A stretch of DNA of 64,000 bases from an uncultured bacterium (GTDB lineage: Bacteria; Cyanobacteriota; Vampirovibrionia; Gastranaerophilales; Gastranaerophilaceae), in the NCBI GenBank assembly GCA_946622415.1, contig CAMOPX010000003.1:1-64000 (forward strand). The letters run 5' to 3'. Under the pieces are notes generated by a model that had not been told where the DNA came from, did no database searches, and saw only the letters and a list, made by a program, of their open reading frames with translations. The position numbers were made by a program, and so were the translations under genes. Positions 7,296 to 14,828 of the stretch are shown in pieces (the first letter of the stretch is position 1; each line of letters starts with the position of its first letter).

Positions 7296-7493
7296 CTAAT
7301 CGCAATAAACGTTTTCTTTTAATTGTTTAATAATCCACTTGTTAAAATTCGGATTATTCTGTTCTCCTGCGATTATTTTACTTATTTGCCCTTGAGATAA
7401 TTTTAGTTCGTTGGCTATTGAGGATTGTTTGATATCCAATGACATAATGATAAATTTAGTTAAAATAGTTTTCTTATCTACCATGTGATTCAT
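7296..7493 (-). CDS. Small helix-turn-helix regulator (Ner/Cro-like)
   Basis: I chose ATG 7493 (65 aa) because GAGGA lies ten bases upstream; a TTG at 7502 is too close to that site. The middle holds a helix-turn-helix (Q-S-S-I-A-N-E-L-K-L-S-Q-G-Q-I-S-K-I-I-A-G). It precedes the transposase by 7 bases, the position of ner in Mu-like phages, where Ner represses the early promoter and the repressor gene. Assignment to Ner rather than to a generic Cro-type protein is by position. Confidence 0.65.
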   Translation of the reverse strand: MNHMVDKKTILTKFIIMSLDIKQSSIANELKLSQGQISKIIAGEQNNPNFNKWIIKQLKENVYCD

Positions 7494-7575
7494 TTTTGTC
7501 AATTCCTCAACTCGGCACTATTTTTCCATTTTCATAGTATCAATATTTTTTTGTGCCATATATTCCCCAGTTAGG

Positions 7576-7651
7576 CAACTAAACGGTGATTTCAACTAAA
7601 AATCATACGTTTAATGTAGGTTATCTAATCTGTCAGGATAAGTCTATTATA
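7576..7651 (-). promoter_or_regulatory. Early-promoter region with direct repeats
   Basis: Upstream of the Ner-like gene the octamer CAACTAAA occurs twice (7576-7583 and 7593-7600), 17 bases apart, a spacing suited to paired repressor binding on the minus-strand early promoter. A TATAAT hexamer reads on the minus strand at 7651-7646, with no convincing -35 box. A 12-codon leader frame with GGGGA before its ATG lies between these repeats and the regulator start. I infer a phage operator-promoter. The rest of the 390-base gap shows only the terminator at 7718-7744. Confidence 0.4.
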
Positions 7652-7717
7652 TTCGGTATAAAATCGCTGAAAAGCCCACCACAAAAGCGTTATGAATAAT
7701 TATTCCATAAAAAAATA

Positions 7718-7744
7718 AGAGATTTTAAATTATATAAAATCTCT
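7718..7744 (-). terminator. Rho-independent terminator after the ImmA-type gene
   Basis: Perfect 10-bp arms AGAGATTTTA / TAAAATCTCT surround AATTATA. On the minus strand it is followed by TTATTTTTTTAT. It lies 139 bases downstream of the XRE/ImmA gene stop and insulates that gene from the phage early operon. Confidence 0.75.
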
Positions 7745-7882
7745 ATCATTTTTTATATAGAATAATCTTTCCAAAACAAAACTTAACATTAATTGTTTGA
7801 ATTAACAAATTTTATTCAGACGTCTTTCATATTATCAAAAGATGAACACATTATTTAGAATAAACAATAACTGGTCTCTAAT

Positions 7883-9037
7883 TTATTTAAGCTCATACAA
7901 TGGTATTTTTTCCCAAGATTTTTGAAAGTTAGATATAACTTTTTCTTCCAAATTTAAAATATTGGCAGCTTCAAGTTGAGAAATCCTATTGTCATCAACT
8001 GCTTTTTTTACTAATTCAGCCAATCTTCCGCCAGAATAAAATTGATTTGATAGTGCTCTAAGCTCTCTACTATTTTCATCAAGGTTTGATGCGACTTCTT
8101 TTTTCCAATCTATTTTTATACCATATTTTTTTCGATATAATATTCCAAAGGTCTTCCACACATTAAAATCAATATTATTCTTTCTTATGTATTCGGATAA
8201 GCGATACAGTACGACTTGATAGCTTACCCTAAAAATTTGTTTTACTCTAATAACTCTGTCAACAAAATCGCAATTAGCACTTTTATTCCAAGCTGATATA
8301 AAATCACTGTTTGGCATTAAAAAATGTGCAGCAAATGTATTTGCTTCTTTTTCCTCTTTACTATCTTCAGTTATTAAATCATTTTGAACATTGCCAAAAT
8401 GCATTAGAATATGTCCTAATTCGTGAGCAACGCTAAAGATTCTTCGCTCAACAGATATCCTATCCCAAGTATTAACTACTATTACTTTACCGCCATCAAT
8501 ATCTTCTGCCGACAAACCAAAAAAACTATCTGAATTAAACTGCTTAGCCATGATTTTTATTCCGGCTTTAAATTCAATTAAATTGCAAATATCCATTACG
8601 GTTTCATCGTTTTTTAAATCTAATGCTTCTCTTGCTTTCTGAGCCATAGCAATAGGATCATTTGTTGCATTCTCAATATCTGCGAGTTTATATTCAAAAT
8701 CAGAATTTAATTCTAATTTTTTGACAAGTTTGTTATATTTCTCTATCCATAAAGAGATTTCATATATAATATCTTCTCTTTTTCTTATATTCTTTTTTTC
8801 TAACGCACGAAACCTTATTTTTGAAATTTGCAGTTTTGTTTCATTTAATAAATCCGCAACATCTATTCCATATACTTTGGCAATTTTTTCTAATGTCGAT
8901 AAATTGGGCTTAGATTTCCCACTTTCAATATTTCTATATGCAAGCAAAGAAATACCTGATTTTTCAGCTACATATTCTTGCGTATGCTTGTTTGTTACAC
9001 GCAATTTTATAAGATTTTGTGCAACATTCTCATTCAT
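7883..9037 (-). CDS. XRE-family repressor fused to ImmA/IrrE metallopeptidase
   Basis: A 384-aa protein started at ATG 9037, which has AAAAGGAG five bases upstream (a GTG at 9043 is too close). Residues 5-60 form an XRE helix-turn-helix (Q-E-Y-V-A-E-K-S-G-I-S ... Y-R-N-I-E-S-G-K). H205-E-L-G-H209 is the zinc-peptidase motif of the ImmA/IrrE (M78) family, which cleaves phage or ICE repressors after damage signals. A fused protein could therefore both bind DNA and control its own removal. It lies upstream of the Ner-MuA-MuB block on the same strand, separated by a terminator, and has a dyad operator in its own promoter region (9089-9104). It is the likely lysogeny repressor of the element. Confidence 0.8.
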   Translation of the reverse strand: MNENVAQNLIKLRVTNKHTQEYVAEKSGISLLAYRNIESGKSKPNLSTLEKIAKVYGIDVADLLNETKLQISKIRFRALEKKNIRKREDIIYEISLWIEKYNKLVKKLELNSDFEYKLADIENATNDPIAMAQKAREALDLKNDETVMDICNLIEFKAGIKIMAKQFNSDSFFGLSAEDIDGGKVIVVNTWDRISVERRIFSVAHELGHILMHFGNVQNDLITEDSKEEKEANTFAAHFLMPNSDFISAWNKSANCDFVDRVIRVKQIFRVSYQVVLYRLSEYIRKNNIDFNVWKTFGILYRKKYGIKIDWKKEVASNLDENSRELRALSNQFYSGGRLAELVKKAVDDNRISQLEAANILNLEEKVISNFQKSWEKIPLYELK

Positions 9038-9088
9038 AGTCACTCCTTTTCACTAAATAGTATATCATTAATAAAAAAAATTCAACAT

Positions 9089-9104
9089 ATTAAGTTTGCT
9101 TAAT
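9089..9104. promoter_or_regulatory. Dyad operator upstream of the XRE/ImmA gene
   Basis: Perfect arms ATTAAG / CTTAAT lie around TTTG, 52 bases before the repressor start, in an otherwise AT-only spacer. The size and symmetry fit an XRE-family dimer site. Autoregulation is inferred. Confidence 0.45.
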
Positions 9105-9207
9105 TTAAAATAAATAAATTTATATATTGTAACAAAAGTTGTAATAATGTATTTTTTTGATATAATTATAATTATTAAATAAAAATAAGCATGGAGAGGG
9201 GGTTACC

Positions 9208-9336
9208 TTGATAATTAATGAACAAAAAGCAATATTATACAAGCCTCCCGACTATTTGGTCGGTATAGTCAGCCATTATTGGCAAGGGATACAAAAAAGG
9301 AAGGAAACCAACAGCTATGAAACGTTTCGTAGTTGA
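9208..9336 (+). CDS. Short hypothetical frame A
   Basis: A 42-aa frame from TTG 9208, preceded by GGAGAGGGGG (a strong Shine-Dalgarno), to TGA 9336. A TATAAT-like box lies about 40 bases upstream. The peptide has no membrane segment and no recognised motif. Its 3' end overlaps frame B (9317). The start codon is non-ATG and no relative is known, so it could instead be the leader of a non-coding RNA. Confidence 0.3.
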   Translation: MIINEQKAILYKPPDYLVGIVSHYWQGIQKRKETNSYETFRS

Positions 9337-9451
9337 AGAAAACGGAATATTGTACTTGGTTACAAACTACCGTACGGTAAATGGGGTAATCCAAATGTCG
9401 AAAGGTAAATTTTGGAAATTCCCTCTAAATAGAAGAAAAGGCACCAATTAA
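9317..9451 (+). CDS. Short hypothetical frame B, basic
   Basis: A 44-aa frame from ATG 9317 to TAA 9451, with AAGGAAGG 11 bases upstream. The peptide is basic at the C-terminus (S-K-G-K-F-W-K-F-P-L-N-R-R-K) and beta-prone in the middle. It overlaps frame A by 20 bases and is followed 26 bases later by a hairpin terminator, consistent with a tiny transcription unit. No homologue is recognised. Confidence 0.35.
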   Translation: MKRFVVEENGILYLVTNYRTVNGVIQMSKGKFWKFPLNRRKGTN

Positions 9452-9477
9452 GGCACCTTTATAATTTCAAATCTTTA

Positions 9478-9510
9478 GGAGAGCATACATATGTTCTCCT
9501 TCTTTTTATA
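9478..9510 (+). terminator. Terminator after the short frames
   Basis: The stem GGAGAGCAT / ATGTTCTCC (one G-T pair) has a 4-base loop and is followed by TTCTTTTTATATTTT. It closes the small + strand unit 9208-9451. Confidence 0.65.
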
Positions 9511-9560
9511 TTTTACAATATTTTACAATATTTTACAATGAAACATGAAGAAACATGAAG
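9511..9560. repeat. Five phased decamers
   Basis: Three consecutive 10-base units TTTTACAATA (the last ending in G) are followed directly by two units AAACATGAAG. The strict 10-base period places each unit on the same DNA face. It lies just after the terminator at 9478-9510 in a gene-free stretch. Confidence 0.7.
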
Positions 9561-9609
9561 ATGATTTAAAATGCGCATTTAATAAAATTATCAGAGAGTA
9601 TTGGAGTTT

Positions 9610-9800
9610 TTATCTTTTCAATTTGAAATGTCTGACAATTAGTTTTGAAATTTTTCCGACTTAACGACTCATAAAATTAAAAACTTTCAATTTCATTGTC
9701 GGACTTTTCAATTTATACTGTCTCTTTATATTTTGCGACATTTTTCAAAAACTTCCGACTAAATATGTCAAACTCGCGATACTTTATGTCAAAATCCCTG
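9610..9800. repeat. Cluster of degenerate GTCGGA / TTTTCAATTT repeats, possible element end
   Basis: The motif CTTTTCAATTT or a close variant occurs at about 9614, 9684 and 9713, each followed within ten bases by TGTC. GTCGGA cores occur in direct (about 9698) and inverted (about 9655, 9752) orientation, and TATGTCAAA occurs twice (about 9765 and 9786). Ends of Mu/Tn7-type elements carry such arrays of transposase-binding sites. The cluster lies between the prophage regulator and host tRNA-Ala, where one end is expected. The exact terminus cannot be fixed without the other end. Confidence 0.35.
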
Positions 9801-9831
9801 ATACAAAACACAAGTAATGAAAGCAAAAAAT

Positions 9832-9858
9832 AAAGACAAGGCCTTTGACCTTGTCTTT
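9832..9858 (-). terminator. Terminator of tRNA-Ala
   Basis: Perfect 10-bp arms AAAGACAAGG / CCTTGTCTTT surround a 7-base loop. On the minus strand it lies two bases after the tRNA CCA end and is followed by ATTTTTTGC. Confidence 0.8.
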
Positions 9859-9860
9859 AT

Positions 9861-9936
9861 TGGTGGAGGTTAGGAGATTCGAACTCCTGACCCTCTGCGT
9901 GCAAAGCAGATGCTCTACCAGCTGAGCTAAACCCCC
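9861..9936 (-). tRNA. tRNA-Ala (anticodon TGC), CCA encoded
   Basis: On the minus strand the gene begins GGGGGTT and ends AACCTCC-A-CCA, giving a full 7-bp acceptor stem. The anticodon loop reads TTTGCAC with anticodon TGC, and the T-loop reads GTTCGAATC. The length is 76 bases with the 3' CCA in the DNA, in contrast to the tRNA-Ser and tRNA-Leu genes in this window. Confidence 0.95.
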
Positions 9937-10014
9937 ATAGGGTATCCTTAAATCAGGACAGTTTTAATATTAAACAAAACAAAAAAAATAATCAAGTAAA
10001 ATTTTTTGTTATGT

Positions 10015-10020
10015 TAAGAT
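10015..10020 (+). promoter_or_regulatory. -10 box for a leaderless transcript
   Basis: TAAGAT ends exactly six bases before ATG 10027, and no Shine-Dalgarno sequence is present. The same TAnnnT-6-ATG geometry recurs before 11783, 16711, 20482, 23787, 45231 and 46081. Transcription would start at or next to the ATG. Confidence 0.45.
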
Positions 10021-10026
10021 AAATAT

Positions 10027-10998
10027 ATGAGTCTTCGGAATTTATATACAAAAGAGCCATTAATCAGCATAATAATCACCTATTACAATCTCGGAAAATA
10101 CATTAATGATTGCATTTTGAGCATTATTTCTCAAACTTATACAAACTGGGAAGTAATAATAGTGAACGATGGTTCGGATACAAAAAACACAAAAATTCTA
10201 AACAGAATAAAAAACGATAAAATAAAAATAATAGAATTACCGAAAAACGAAGGTCAACTGTGTGCGTTTTTGGCGGGAGTAAAAAATGCCAAGGGCGAAT
10301 TTATCTGTATGGTGGATGCAGATGACATATTACTTCCGAATTACTTAAAAACGCTTCTTTATGTTCATTTGACAACAAATACGGCGCTCGTTTCTTCTTC
10401 TTGCGGTGAAATAAACGAAAATTCAGAAATAACTTCACTGAATTCAAACACAAATAAAATTTCAATAAAACAAAAAACAATAAATTATTCAGAAATCGAA
10501 AATCTTTTTCAAACGGAAGAAAATTTTAAACTGAAAAAAGTTAAAGCACCTTTTGCTCTATGGAGCTGGAATCCTGCAACATCCGGCATGTTTAGAAAAT
10601 CCGCACTTGATATCTTAAAATATTTTCCGAATAAAGAATACTGGAAAACAGGTGCCGATAAAGTTGTTTTTTCTTTTTTACATTTGATTGGCGGTTCTGT
10701 TAATATTTCTGCGGTTTGTTATTTATACAGACATCACAAAACCAACAACTCCCAAACCTCTTTAACCACGGGTGATAAAAAGTTTCTCAACGAAGAATAC
10801 GTTAATAAATTAATCGATTGGAACATAAAAATCAGGCTGGATGCCATTAATATGTTTAAAAAAAACAGAAGTGATTTAATTAAAAAATATAACAAACTTA
10901 ATTATTACAAAATGTATTTTAAAATAATTTTTTGTATAAATTTAAAAATATGTGCAAAAACTATAAAAGCTTTTGCACATAAAATAATTCAGTACTAA
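10027..10998 (+). CDS. Family 2 glycosyltransferase
   Basis: A 323-aa GT-A fold enzyme. The N-terminus P-L-I-S-I-I-I-T-Y-Y-N-L-G-K-Y is the nucleotide-binding strand-loop. I-V-N-D-G-S and M-V-D-A-D-D supply the acidic residues that bind the sugar nucleotide and metal. A W-S-W-N-P-A-T-S-G-M-F region lies in the acceptor half, and the C-terminus is basic. It transfers a sugar to a surface glycan or lipid; donor and acceptor cannot be told. It stands alone, convergent with 11015-11230. A -10 box six bases before ATG suggests a leaderless message. Confidence 0.85.
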   Translation: MSLRNLYTKEPLISIIITYYNLGKYINDCILSIISQTYTNWEVIIVNDGSDTKNTKILNRIKNDKIKIIELPKNEGQLCAFLAGVKNAKGEFICMVDADDILLPNYLKTLLYVHLTTNTALVSSSCGEINENSEITSLNSNTNKISIKQKTINYSEIENLFQTEENFKLKKVKAPFALWSWNPATSGMFRKSALDILKYFPNKEYWKTGADKVVFSFLHLIGGSVNISAVCYLYRHHKTNNSQTSLTTGDKKFLNEEYVNKLIDWNIKIRLDAINMFKKNRSDLIKKYNKLNYYKMYFKIIFCINLKICAKTIKAFAHKIIQY

Positions 10999-11014
10999 CA
11001 ACACAACTAATTTT

Positions 11015-11230
11015 TTAAGCAATTATGTCCAGTTTTTGTCCTGTATTTCCTTGCATCGGAATTTGTTTACCGTTGTTTGTCATGACAGTATTGCCTTGAG
11101 CTTGGTTGTTTGCACGTGTCGCAATCTGCTCATTCTTTTCAAGTAAAGCATTATATGAACTGCGAACTGAAGAAGAACTGCTCTCTTGACCTTTGAAAGA
11201 TACTGAAGGCATGATTAATTTTGGAATCAT
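11015..11230 (-). CDS. Small unknown protein with N-terminal S-F-K-G motif
   Basis: A 71-aa Ser/Asn/Gln-rich, probably disordered protein. The N-terminus reads M-I-P-K-L-I-M-P-S-V-S-F-K-G-Q. The F-K-G tripeptide within the first 15-50 residues also appears at 14017-14640 and, as F-Q-G, at 33596-34270. The tail N-N-G-K-Q-I-P-M-Q-G-N-T-G-Q-K is low complexity. AAGGAG lies before ATG. Function unknown. Confidence 0.6.
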   Translation of the reverse strand: MIPKLIMPSVSFKGQESSSSSVRSSYNALLEKNEQIATRANNQAQGNTVMTNNGKQIPMQGNTGQKLDIIA

Positions 11231-11348
11231 AATTCTTTCTCCTTACAACACAATTTTATAAAACATGTAAACAACAAAAATTGCCTTTTTACTAAAATAT
11301 TATAACATTTTTTTGAGATTTGTAAAATCATTTTTTTGGTATAGTTTT

Positions 11349-11651
11349 TTAAATATAATTCATTAATTTATTCAAAAGCTGTGGTTTTGTGTGAAAGCCT
11401 GAAAATTGAGCTGCAATTTTTCCGTTCTTAAACAGAATAAAACTCGGAAAACCTGTTATGCCGTTAGAATTTGCAATATCGGAAAATTTATCGCAATCAA
11501 CTTTTCCTATCCAAAAACCGTTGTCGGATAATTCTTTTAATATATTTTCCTGATTAATGCAAAATTTGCACCAAGTCGTATAAAAATCAACAAGCTTTAA
11601 CCCTTTACCCGTTTCTTCTTTGAAATTTTTGTCATTTAATTCTACTAACAT
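11349..11651 (-). CDS. Thioredoxin-like protein (CKFC)
   Basis: A 100-aa thioredoxin fold. The active site reads T-T-W-C-K-F-C (about residues 26-32) in place of the classical W-C-G-P-C. The cis-proline is in G-I-T-G-F-P-S-F-I-L-F. The size equals that of a full thioredoxin domain, with no signal peptide, so it is cytoplasmic. The second residue pair K-F should alter its redox potential relative to the WCGPC thioredoxin at 16349-16675. Partners unknown. Confidence 0.85.
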   Translation of the reverse strand: MLVELNDKNFKEETGKGLKLVDFYTTWCKFCINQENILKELSDNGFWIGKVDCDKFSDIANSNGITGFPSFILFKNGKIAAQFSGFHTKPQLLNKLMNYI

Positions 11652-11770
11652 TATTTTCTCCTTACAAAAACAGTATAAATGTGTTTAAAAAACTTAACAA
11701 TTATCCTGAAATATAGTTTTTGTTTCTTATTAATCAGAATTAAAATATTGAAACATTTTGTTTCGTATTA

Positions 11771-11776
11771 TAAAAT
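11771..11776 (+). promoter_or_regulatory. -10 box for a leaderless transcript
   Basis: TAAAAT ends six bases before ATG 11783, and no ribosome-binding site is visible in AATCCT. Confidence 0.4.
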
Positions 11777-11782
11777 AATCCT

Positions 11783-13177
11783 ATGAAAAAGATAGCATTA
11801 GTTCCTATTGACAATCGTCCGATTTGTTACGATTTAGTTGAGGATATTACAAGGATAGATAAAGATATTAAATTATACATGCCTAAAATAGAAGATTTAG
11901 GTGGTTTATATACAAGTGCAAACATAAGAAACATTTTCAATTTTCTTGAAAATTTGGAAAAAGTCGACTATCTTATTGTGGCACTGGATACTATTGCCTA
12001 TGGCGGATTGGTCACATCAAGAAGATGTAACAATTCTTTTGATGAAATCAAAAAAAGAATAGAAAATTTTAAAAATATAGCTTCAAAAAAAGCAAAAAAG
12101 ATTCTTGCATTCTCTTCTATAATGCGTATTTCAAACAATAACATTAATGAAGAGGAAAAAGAATATTGGAAAGATTACGGAGAAGCTATTTTTGATTGGT
12201 CGGTTAAAACCCATAAACTTCACCAAAATATAATAAACAATATTCCTTCTGAAATTTTGGAAGATTATGTTTCAACAAGAAAAAGAAATTTTGATATAAA
12301 TAAAATATATCTTGATTGGGCGCGTGAAGGGTTTTTTGATACATTAATATTTTCAAAAGACGATTGTGCGGAATATGGTTTAAATGTTAAAGAGGCAAAC
12401 GAGCTGGAGAAAACAATTCAGGATGAAAATATAAAATCCGCAAAAGTAAAAACAGGTGCGGATGAAATCCCTCTATCTCTTTTAACGCACGCAATAAATT
12501 CTAAAGACAAAATAAAAATTAACCCTGTATTTGTTGAAAAAGATTCAATTAACCTTGTTTCAAAATATGAAGATGTCACGATAAAGAATTGTGTTCTGTC
12601 ACAAATCGAGCTTGCAAATTGCGTTATAGACAATAAAAAACCCGATTTAACTCTTATTGTTAATAATTTTCAAAAAGAACAGGGAGATTTGGTCTTAGGA
12701 GATAAAATAAATCTGCTTAATCAAAACATTGAATTTCCAAAAAGTCCTTATTTTATCGCAGATGTTAATAATGCAAACGGCGCTGATAAAAAACTAATCA
12801 GAGAGATTTTTAATCAAAAATATGAAAATTTCTACGGTTATTGCGGATACAATACTTCAGCAAACACATTAGGTTGTGCTATTGCGGTTGCTGTGGTTAA
12901 ATTTCTTGCGAAAAAAAATAAGACTTATAATAAAGAAGCTTTTAAAAAACTCGAACTCATAAGATTTTTAGATGATTGGGCATATCAATCAATCTCAAGA
13001 AAACCCGTCAGGGAAACAAAAACCGATTATTTGACGGCATTAAACGAAGAAAAAAACGAACTCAATGAAAACGCAAAAACAATTTCCGAGTTTTTGGAAT
13101 ACGATTTCAAAGAAATCAAATACAGTTTACCTTGGAACAGAAGTTTTGAGATAAGAATTGAAGTTGAAGAAAAATAA
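11783..13177 (+). CDS. DUF4127 family protein
   Basis: A 464-aa protein with the family start K-I-A-L-V-P-I-D-N-R-P-I-C-Y-D and the block D-Y-L-I-V-A-L-D-T-I-A-Y-G-G-L-V-T-S-R. Later G-A-D-E-I-P-L-S-L-L-T and Y-G-Y-N-T-S-A-N-T-L-G are also typical. The family occurs in gut anaerobes; the conserved acidic and Asn residues suggest hydrolase or lyase chemistry on a polar ligand, but no reaction is established. No signal peptide is seen. It converges with 13181-14017, only three bases away. The start appears leaderless. Confidence 0.8.
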   Translation: MKKIALVPIDNRPICYDLVEDITRIDKDIKLYMPKIEDLGGLYTSANIRNIFNFLENLEKVDYLIVALDTIAYGGLVTSRRCNNSFDEIKKRIENFKNIASKKAKKILAFSSIMRISNNNINEEEKEYWKDYGEAIFDWSVKTHKLHQNIINNIPSEILEDYVSTRKRNFDINKIYLDWAREGFFDTLIFSKDDCAEYGLNVKEANELEKTIQDENIKSAKVKTGADEIPLSLLTHAINSKDKIKINPVFVEKDSINLVSKYEDVTIKNCVLSQIELANCVIDNKKPDLTLIVNNFQKEQGDLVLGDKINLLNQNIEFPKSPYFIADVNNANGADKKLIREIFNQKYENFYGYCGYNTSANTLGCAIAVAVVKFLAKKNKTYNKEAFKKLELIRFLDDWAYQSISRKPVRETKTDYLTALNEEKNELNENAKTISEFLEYDFKEIKYSLPWNRSFEIRIEVEEK

Positions 13178-13180
13178 TTT

Positions 13181-14017
13181 TTATACCTTCAGTGAGGAAC
13201 TGTTTGTAAATGTCATGTAACTTTTCATTGAAAGTGGTTGTTTGTCTAATTTGAAATATCTTCCGTTATTTCCCACATGTGTCGGGTCAAAATAGGGTCT
13301 GTATGGTTTATCTTTTAATTCCGGTTGTTCTTTTTCGAGTCGTTTTTGTACAATATATGCACCGATATCACGAATAATCGGTGTTAAGAGAGAACAGCCT
13401 ATAACAGCACCCGTAAACGCGCCCAAAACGCCTGCACCTTTTTTGATATTATCTTGCATAGTATCTATTGCGTATTTTGTGGGTTTTGCATTTTTCAGGG
13501 CATCTTTAATGTTTTCTGTACCGCTGTTTAACAATTCTTTTCCGTTTTCAAAAAACGTATCCGCAATGGTTTCTATTTCTTCTTTGCCTTTTTTACCGAA
13601 TAAGCCGAAGAATTTTCCGTTTTTGGCTTTTTCAATTATACCCAAATAGAAATTTTTGGTATGCCCTTCCAAATCGAAGTTTTTAGGGCATTCAATCACT
13701 TTTTTTATAATTTCTTTTGTTGTTTTATCTTTGTGTTCTAATGTACCGCCTACAACTTCAACCGCACCTTTTTCAAAGCTGTCTATTATTTTTTGTGTAA
13801 TTGCATAATAAGCAACAATATTAGCGGCACCTGTCATAGCTCCTGCCGGTACAAGAATTTTTTTATCTTCGGGTTTTGTGTTTTTATCTGATGCAATTGC
13901 CCAAGTGTTGCTCATAGCAGCAAAAACCATACTTGCTGCATTCAAAGCAAGTAATAATGCTCCCGGTTTTTTTGTGGGATTTAAAGCGTCAAGCATTTGA
14001 GAAGGATTAAATGCCAT
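13181..14017 (-). CDS. Unknown membrane-associated protein, second gene of a pair
   Basis: A 278-aa protein. Hydrophobic Ala/Gly-rich stretches lie at about 18-40, 57-75 and 193-215, with a Lys-rich hydrophilic middle (E-K-A-K-N-G-K-F-F-G-L-F-G-K-K). ATG 14017 overlaps the stop of the upstream gene as TAATG, with AAGGAGG inside that gene's last codons, so the two are translationally coupled. Both have similar Ala-rich hydrophobic patches and may form one membrane complex. Not recognised. Confidence 0.6.
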   Translation of the reverse strand: MAFNPSQMLDALNPTKKPGALLLALNAASMVFAAMSNTWAIASDKNTKPEDKKILVPAGAMTGAANIVAYYAITQKIIDSFEKGAVEVVGGTLEHKDKTTKEIIKKVIECPKNFDLEGHTKNFYLGIIEKAKNGKFFGLFGKKGKEEIETIADTFFENGKELLNSGTENIKDALKNAKPTKYAIDTMQDNIKKGAGVLGAFTGAVIGCSLLTPIIRDIGAYIVQKRLEKEQPELKDKPYRPYFDPTHVGNNGRYFKLDKQPLSMKSYMTFTNSSSLKV

Positions 14018-14640
14018 TATTTAACCTCCTTGCTTTTAGCTTCATCGTTATTTGTTTCGCTGTTTTTAGCCTTTTTGGCATTTGCAAATTTTGTATTAAT
14101 ATCTGTAACCTTTGTATTGATTTTGTTAATAAAAGGTGCATCAATTAAAAAATTCGTAAACAACATAATACCGATTGCAACGGCACCACCGATTGATTTG
14201 CCCCATGATTTTGCATTTTCGGAGTTTATGTATTTGTTGTCTTTAAAATTATCTTTAACCGTATAAGAAATACTTTCTGCAAGTTTCCCGCCTGCTTTTG
14301 AACAGAGTGCGGTTGCACCTGCAATACAAAGTGCTCTAATAATAACACCTACGACGGTGCCGCCGAATGCCGCAGAAAAAGTTCTAACAGCTTGTTTTTT
14401 AGCGCTGTCATTTGTTCTTCCGTCTTTTTCGTTGGTTATTTTTGTGATTGTTTTTCCGATACCGATATCCATAGCGGGACCTATTACGGCTTCAGAACCC
14501 GACATAACAATTTTTTGCATAATAACAGAAGAGCCTGCAAGAGCAACGGCTGCTTTTGGGTGCTGCGCAAGAACACCTCCAATTTTTGACGGGTTAAAAC
14601 CTTTAAAATTTTGTTGATTGTTAATGTTGTTTATCTTCAT
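14017..14640 (-). CDS. Unknown membrane protein with N-terminal N-F-K-G motif
   Basis: A 207-aa protein. The N-terminus M-K-I-N-N-I-N-N-Q-Q-N-F-K-G-F is polar and shares the F-K-G motif with other small proteins in the window. Three Ala/Gly-rich hydrophobic segments (about 22-46, 90-115, 140-165) resemble membrane helices. The C-terminus is Lys/Asn-rich and charged. It is the first gene of a coupled pair with 13181-14017. No known domain is seen. Confidence 0.6.
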   Translation of the reverse strand: MKINNINNQQNFKGFNPSKIGGVLAQHPKAAVALAGSSVIMQKIVMSGSEAVIGPAMDIGIGKTITKITNEKDGRTNDSAKKQAVRTFSAAFGGTVVGVIIRALCIAGATALCSKAGGKLAESISYTVKDNFKDNKYINSENAKSWGKSIGGAVAIGIMLFTNFLIDAPFINKINTKVTDINTKFANAKKAKNSETNNDEAKSKEVK

Positions 14641-14828
14641 AAATTTTCTTTATAAAACTCAGCCTATACAAGATACCTGAAGCGTAAAAATTGCTATTTA
14701 AAAAGAACATATTAACAAATTTTTACAAAATCCCCAATTTTTTAAATGTTGACTATACTGATGTCTTTAGCCTAAAATTAATTATATCAGAAATAATTAA
14801 AAAATAAACCAGATAGGATATTAAGATT

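Noticed and set aside
9511-9560. Iteron-type plasmid origin
   Set aside because: Decamers are too short and no Rep gene or DnaA box cluster is nearby.
5354-9860. Tn7-like or CRISPR-associated transposon next to a tRNA
   Set aside because: Transposase and ATPase sizes are compatible, but gemA, mor and ner in order show a Mu-like phage; no TniQ, Cas gene or CRISPR array is visible.
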